From positions 248,001 through 312,000 of the forward strand of contig CAMVCB010000006.1 of the NCBI GenBank assembly GCA_947165895.1: 64,000 nucleotides of DNA. The letters run 5' to 3'. The translations under genes and the position numbers were made by a program. Origin of the DNA: an uncultured Treponema sp. Lineage in GTDB: Bacteria; Spirochaetota; Spirochaetia; Treponematales; Treponemataceae. This document shows, piece by piece, positions 61,245 to 64,000 of the stretch (the stretch's first letter is position 1; each line of letters begins with the position of its first letter). The notes under the pieces were generated by a model. That model saw nothing but the letters and a program-made list of their open reading frames with translations. It was not told the origin of the DNA and made no database searches.

Positions 61245-62684
61245 ATGAAACTGCACAAATTTATTAGATTTTTTCTAATCAAAAAAATAACAATCCCCGC
61301 CCTGCTCAAGGAATTCGGCGGCGTTTTTGAAGAGAAAGGATTTAAGGCTTATCTTGTAGGGGGAGCTGTCCGCGATATTTTTCTGGGTAAGAAGGCTTCT
61401 GACTGGGATGTGGCAACAAACGCAACGCCCCAGGATGTAATGAAGCTTTTTAAGTTTGTAGTGCCAACCGGTATTGAACACGGAACTGTTACCGTCCACT
61501 ATAAAAAGTGCGAAATTGAAGTTACCACTTTCCGAACCGAAAGCGGATATTCAGACGGCCGCCACCCTGACAGTGTAAATTATGCCGCCACAATCGAAGA
61601 AGATTTAAGCCGCCGTGATTTTACCATGAACGCAATCGCCGTAGACCTTAAAAACGGCCGCATCGTAGACCCTTACGGGGGAAAAAAGGACATTCAGAAA
61701 AAACTCATACGCACAGTAGGACTTGCCCGCGAGCGTTTTTTAGAAGACGGCCTTCGTCCAATCCGCGCCATCAGGTTTTCAAGCCAGCTGGAATTTAAGA
61801 TTGAAGAAAATACTTACCGGGAAATTTCTACCGGGCCTGTTCTTGAAAAAATTGCCGGTATTTCTCTTGAGCGCTTCCGCGATGAGCTTTTAAAACTTCT
61901 AAAATCTCCAAAGCCTTCTCTTGGAATCAGACAGATGGAAGAGACTGGTATTCTTAACATTTTTATCCCGGAATTTACAGTCTGCCGGGGCTGCATTCAA
62001 AGTGATGACCGCGGCTATCACATTTTTGACGTTTTTGACCACAATATTTACGCCTGCGACGGTGCCCCAGCCTCAAAGCCACTGGTCCGCCTTGCTGCCC
62101 TTTTTCACGACATTGGAAAACCCGCCTCCCGCACAGAGACCACAAGCCCTGAAGGCCTGAAAGTCTTCCACTTTTTTAATCACGAAGCCGAATCAGAAAA
62201 ACTTGCCCGCAAGATCATGATCCGCCTTAAATTTTCCAATGCCGACACCGACCACGTCTGCCATCTGGTAAAAAATCACATGTTTTATTATACCCCGGAC
62301 TGGACCGATGCCGCCGTTCGTCGCTTCCTTGTAAAAGTTGGTTCAGAAAATATCCCGGATTTAATTGACCTCCGCCTTGCCGACATGTTCGGAAAATATA
62401 ATCAGCCAGTCCGTCTTCACGATTCTGCCGCCTGCGACTCTTTAATTGAACTTCAGGACAGAATTAAGGCAATTGAAGAAAAAAATCAGGCCCTCAGCCT
62501 TAAAGACCTTGCCGTAAACGGAAAAGATTTGATAGCTCTCGGAATCCCCGCCGGAAAACAGCTGGGGGCAATTTTGAATGATTTATTTGAAGCCGTTCTG
62601 GAAGACCCGACCCTTAATGAAAAGGGCAAGCTTATTGAAATGGCAGGGAAAGCTCTCTCGAGTGGTATTCAGAGTAAATGCTAA
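61245..62684 (+). CDS. cca: CCA tRNA nucleotidyltransferase with HD domain
   Basis: 479 residues. The nucleotidyltransferase head has YLVGGAVRDIFLGKKASDWDVATNA (the GxS/DxD-type metal site is WDVAT), then HGTVTVHYKKCEIEVTTFR, RRDFTMNAIAVDL and IVDPYGGKKDIQKK. The RNA-binding neck follows. LAALFHDIGKPASRTETT is an HD domain with the His-Asp pair (about 285-410). It adds CTP, CTP and ATP to tRNA 3' ends without a template. All three tRNA genes here lack CCA. The HD domain may provide phosphohydrolase activity. It follows the small membrane protein without a gap and ends with a strong terminator. Confidence 0.94.
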   Translation: MKLHKFIRFFLIKKITIPALLKEFGGVFEEKGFKAYLVGGAVRDIFLGKKASDWDVATNATPQDVMKLFKFVVPTGIEHGTVTVHYKKCEIEVTTFRTESGYSDGRHPDSVNYAATIEEDLSRRDFTMNAIAVDLKNGRIVDPYGGKKDIQKKLIRTVGLARERFLEDGLRPIRAIRFSSQLEFKIEENTYREISTGPVLEKIAGISLERFRDELLKLLKSPKPSLGIRQMEETGILNIFIPEFTVCRGCIQSDDRGYHIFDVFDHNIYACDGAPASKPLVRLAALFHDIGKPASRTETTSPEGLKVFHFFNHEAESEKLARKIMIRLKFSNADTDHVCHLVKNHMFYYTPDWTDAAVRRFLVKVGSENIPDLIDLRLADMFGKYNQPVRLHDSAACDSLIELQDRIKAIEEKNQALSLKDLAVNGKDLIALGIPAGKQLGAILNDLFEAVLEDPTLNEKGKLIEMAGKALSSGIQSKC

Positions 62685-62685
62685 A

Positions 62686-62714
62686 CGACAGTCACAACGG
62701 ACTGTCGTATTTTA
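62686..62714 (+). terminator. Rho-independent terminator of the cca operon
   Basis: A perfect 9-bp stem (ACGACAGTC/GACTGTCGT, 6-base loop) with A-T-rich 3' flank (ATTTTAAG). It begins 2 bases after the cca stop. Confidence 0.75.
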
Positions 62715-62719
62715 AGTCG

Positions 62720-62755
62720 CAGCAAGCTGCTTAATAAGTTTTCTTCGAAAACTTA
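62720..62755. repeat. Two further perfect hairpins between cca and trpS
   Basis: GCAGC-AA-GCTGC (62720-62731) and AAGTTTTC-TTC-GAAAACTT (62737-62755) follow the terminator in tandem. They may help terminate trpS from the minus side, though no long T-run follows, or be a relic repeat element. Confidence 0.6.
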
Positions 62756-62763
62756 CGCATTTT

Positions 62764-63861
62764 CTATATGCACATATTCATTCTTTCACGCACTTCTTCC
62801 AGGGTTTTAATACCGATTTCGCGGGCTTTGGCGGCGCCGTCAAGAAGCACTTTGCGAATATACTCAGGATCTTTTTCAAGTCTTGCACGTTCTGCACGCA
62901 TCGGGCGGAGTTTTTCGTTCAAAGCTTCTGTCAAAGTTGCTTTAAGCATTCCGCCGCCGCCGTCACCAATACGCGCTGCAATTGCGGAAGGCTCTTCACC
63001 GGTACAAAGTGAAATCAGCATAAGAAGGTTTGCAACTTCCGGACGGTTTACTGGATCATAAGTGATGTTTCTGTCCTGATCAGTCTTTGCCTTTTTAATC
63101 ATTTTTGCAGTTTCATCTTCTGTGGCAGAAAGCATGATTGCATTTCCGCGAGATTTACTCATCTTCTGGCTTCCGTCCAGTCCTAAAATCATAGGAGTTT
63201 TAGAAAGCAAAGCCTGAGGCTCCGGGAATACAGGCTCTTTTCCGCTGTCCAGGCAGAACTTGCGGTTAAAGCGGTTTGCAATAGTACGTGTCATTTCAAG
63301 GTGAGGAAGCTGGTCTTTTCCGACAGGAACGATATTTCCCTTACAGAAAAGAATGTCGCAGGCCTGATGAACAGGATAAGTGTACATTCCGGCGTTTACG
63401 TTTTTAAGGCCGGCAGATTCAATTTCCTCTTTTACAGTCGGGTTACGGCTGAGCTCTGCATTAGAAACCAGAGTCAAAAATGGCAGCATAAGCTGGTTAC
63501 ATTCAGGAACATAAGAATGAGGATAAATGATTACATCCTGCTTGCCCGGATCAATTCCTGCCGCAAGATAGTCAATTACAAGCTGCTTTGTATTCTGGCT
63601 GATTTCCTGATAAGCGTCGTGGTCTGTAAGCACCTGATAGTCGGCAATCAGAATCATTGTCGGAACACCAAGATTTGCAAGGCGAACGCGGTTCTGCAGG
63701 GAGCCGAAATAATGTCCGATGTGAAGACGGCCAGTCGGGCGGTCACCGGTCAGTACGCGGTATTTTTTAGGATTTACAAGAAGGTCAGCTTCAATTTTTT
63801 TACTTCTTTCAAGAGCTGCCTCGTAGCTTTTATTAAGGTCAGTGTATTCAAGTTCTGCCAT
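62764..63861 (-). CDS. trpS: Tryptophanyl-tRNA synthetase
   Basis: About 365 residues from the ATG at 63861, which has GGGGA 6 bases before it; the ATG at 63873 is the alternative. Class I synthetase charging tRNA-Trp. The HIGH-type motif is in TGDRPTGRLHIGHYFGSLQN, preceded by an unusual 40-residue helical N-terminal extension. MILIADYQVLTDH and HSYVPECNQLMLPF are active-site strands, PVGKDQLPHLEMTR a conserved segment, and QKMSKSRGNAIML the KMSKS loop. It converges on the cca operon. Confidence 0.95.
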   Translation of the reverse strand: MAELEYTDLNKSYEAALERSKKIEADLLVNPKKYRVLTGDRPTGRLHIGHYFGSLQNRVRLANLGVPTMILIADYQVLTDHDAYQEISQNTKQLVIDYLAAGIDPGKQDVIIYPHSYVPECNQLMLPFLTLVSNAELSRNPTVKEEIESAGLKNVNAGMYTYPVHQACDILFCKGNIVPVGKDQLPHLEMTRTIANRFNRKFCLDSGKEPVFPEPQALLSKTPMILGLDGSQKMSKSRGNAIMLSATEDETAKMIKKAKTDQDRNITYDPVNRPEVANLLMLISLCTGEEPSAIAARIGDGGGGMLKATLTEALNEKLRPMRAERARLEKDPEYIRKVLLDGAAKAREIGIKTLEEVRERMNMCI

Positions 63862-63966
63862 ATTTTTCCCCATTAGTTTCTTTTTTCAAAAAATATAGCA
63901 GATTTTATTAAAGTATAAAAGGTGTGGAAACTTGCTGGCAAGTTATGTTCGATAGCAAAGCGTTAA

Positions 63967-63989
63967 AAAAATTGCGCTCAGCAATTTTT
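63967..63989. terminator. AT-rich hairpin at the window end
   Basis: A perfect 9-bp stem (AAAAATTGC/GCAATTTTT, loop GCTCA) with T/A flanks; possibly a bidirectional terminator. The rest of 63874-64000 holds a palindrome (CTTGC-TG-GCAAG near 63931) and no gene. Confidence 0.5.
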
Positions 63990-64000
63990 AGCTTTACTTA

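Noticed and set aside
63301-63876. 191-codon plus-strand ORF
   Set aside because: Antisense to trpS, which has intact HIGH and KMSKS motifs.
1-64000. CRISPR arrays, prophage or intact insertion sequences
   Set aside because: I saw no regularly spaced direct repeats, no phage structural genes and no complete transposase with inverted ends.

Overview
The window reads as chromosomal DNA from a host-associated spirochaete, most likely a gut or rumen Treponema. This is inferred from several things seen in the sequence: AT-rich coding with many Treponema-like secreted proteins, a spirochaete-style glycogen synthase N-terminus, a GH5 cellulase lipoprotein, a very large beta-helix/leucine-rich-repeat lipoprotein, a CheW-receiver chemotaxis hybrid, and two poly-G tracts inside the first codons of genes. 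No species can be fixed without a database search. I see no CRISPR array, prophage or intact insertion sequence.

Layout. 1-5.2 kb: signalling (5'-truncated CheW-receiver protein overlapping a class III adenylate cyclase), an OmpA-family envelope protein and an HD-domain hydrolase. 5.2-10 kb: accessory zone with a 1409-residue lipoprotein carrying a G8 tract, a decayed PD-(D/E)XK nuclease (Rpn-type) remnant and a GC-rich patch. 10-14.7 kb: metG, a FemAB-type transferase, thiamine pyrophosphokinase with a second G8 tract and a 21-bp minisatellite, and a small ORF. 14.7-25 kb: TPR/GGDEF cyclase, convergent ATP-grasp enzyme, MATE exporter, Y-family polymerase with a YolD-like partner, GH5 cellulase lipoprotein and ribonuclease Z. 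24.6-29 kb: a three-gene GldA/GldG/DUF4340-type ABC system and a CPBP protease. 29-36.7 kb: a co-directional block (PilZ protein, HEAT-like exported protein, ComEC-like channel, rsmA, YggS, exported protein, two RluA-family pseudouridine synthases). 36.7-43.7 kb: tRNA-Leu, zinc-ribbon and pseudo-receiver proteins, exported proteins and mfd.

43.8-57.8 kb is one 14-kb stretch of minus-strand genes behind a good TTGACA-17-TAAATT promoter: MBL hydrolase, small protein, mltG, dnaG, rpoD, zinc-ribbon protein with a hyperacidic tail, rnpB (RNase P RNA), TPR protein, mreB, mreC, mreD, mrdA, rodA. It joins primase, the major sigma factor, RNase P RNA and the cell-elongation machinery. 57.9-64 kb: tRNA-Tyr and tRNA-Thr, glgA, aroH, an SPFH-like protein, a small membrane protein, cca and trpS.

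How the genes work together. Second-messenger signalling recurs (cAMP cyclase, GGDEF cyclase with an inhibitory-site motif, a PilZ protein and a pseudo-receiver/PilZ-like protein), fitting a motile organism. None of the three tRNA genes encodes its CCA end, so the cca gene here is needed to finish them. A recurring expression theme is a -10 hexamer 6-7 bases before the start codon at five genes, and 9-11 bases at two more, which suggests leaderless or near-leaderless mRNAs. The best candidates for something little described are the G8 tracts near two gene starts, the putative leaderless promoters, the minisatellite loop in thiamine pyrophosphokinase, and rnpB embedded with almost no spacing in the rpoD-mre cluster.
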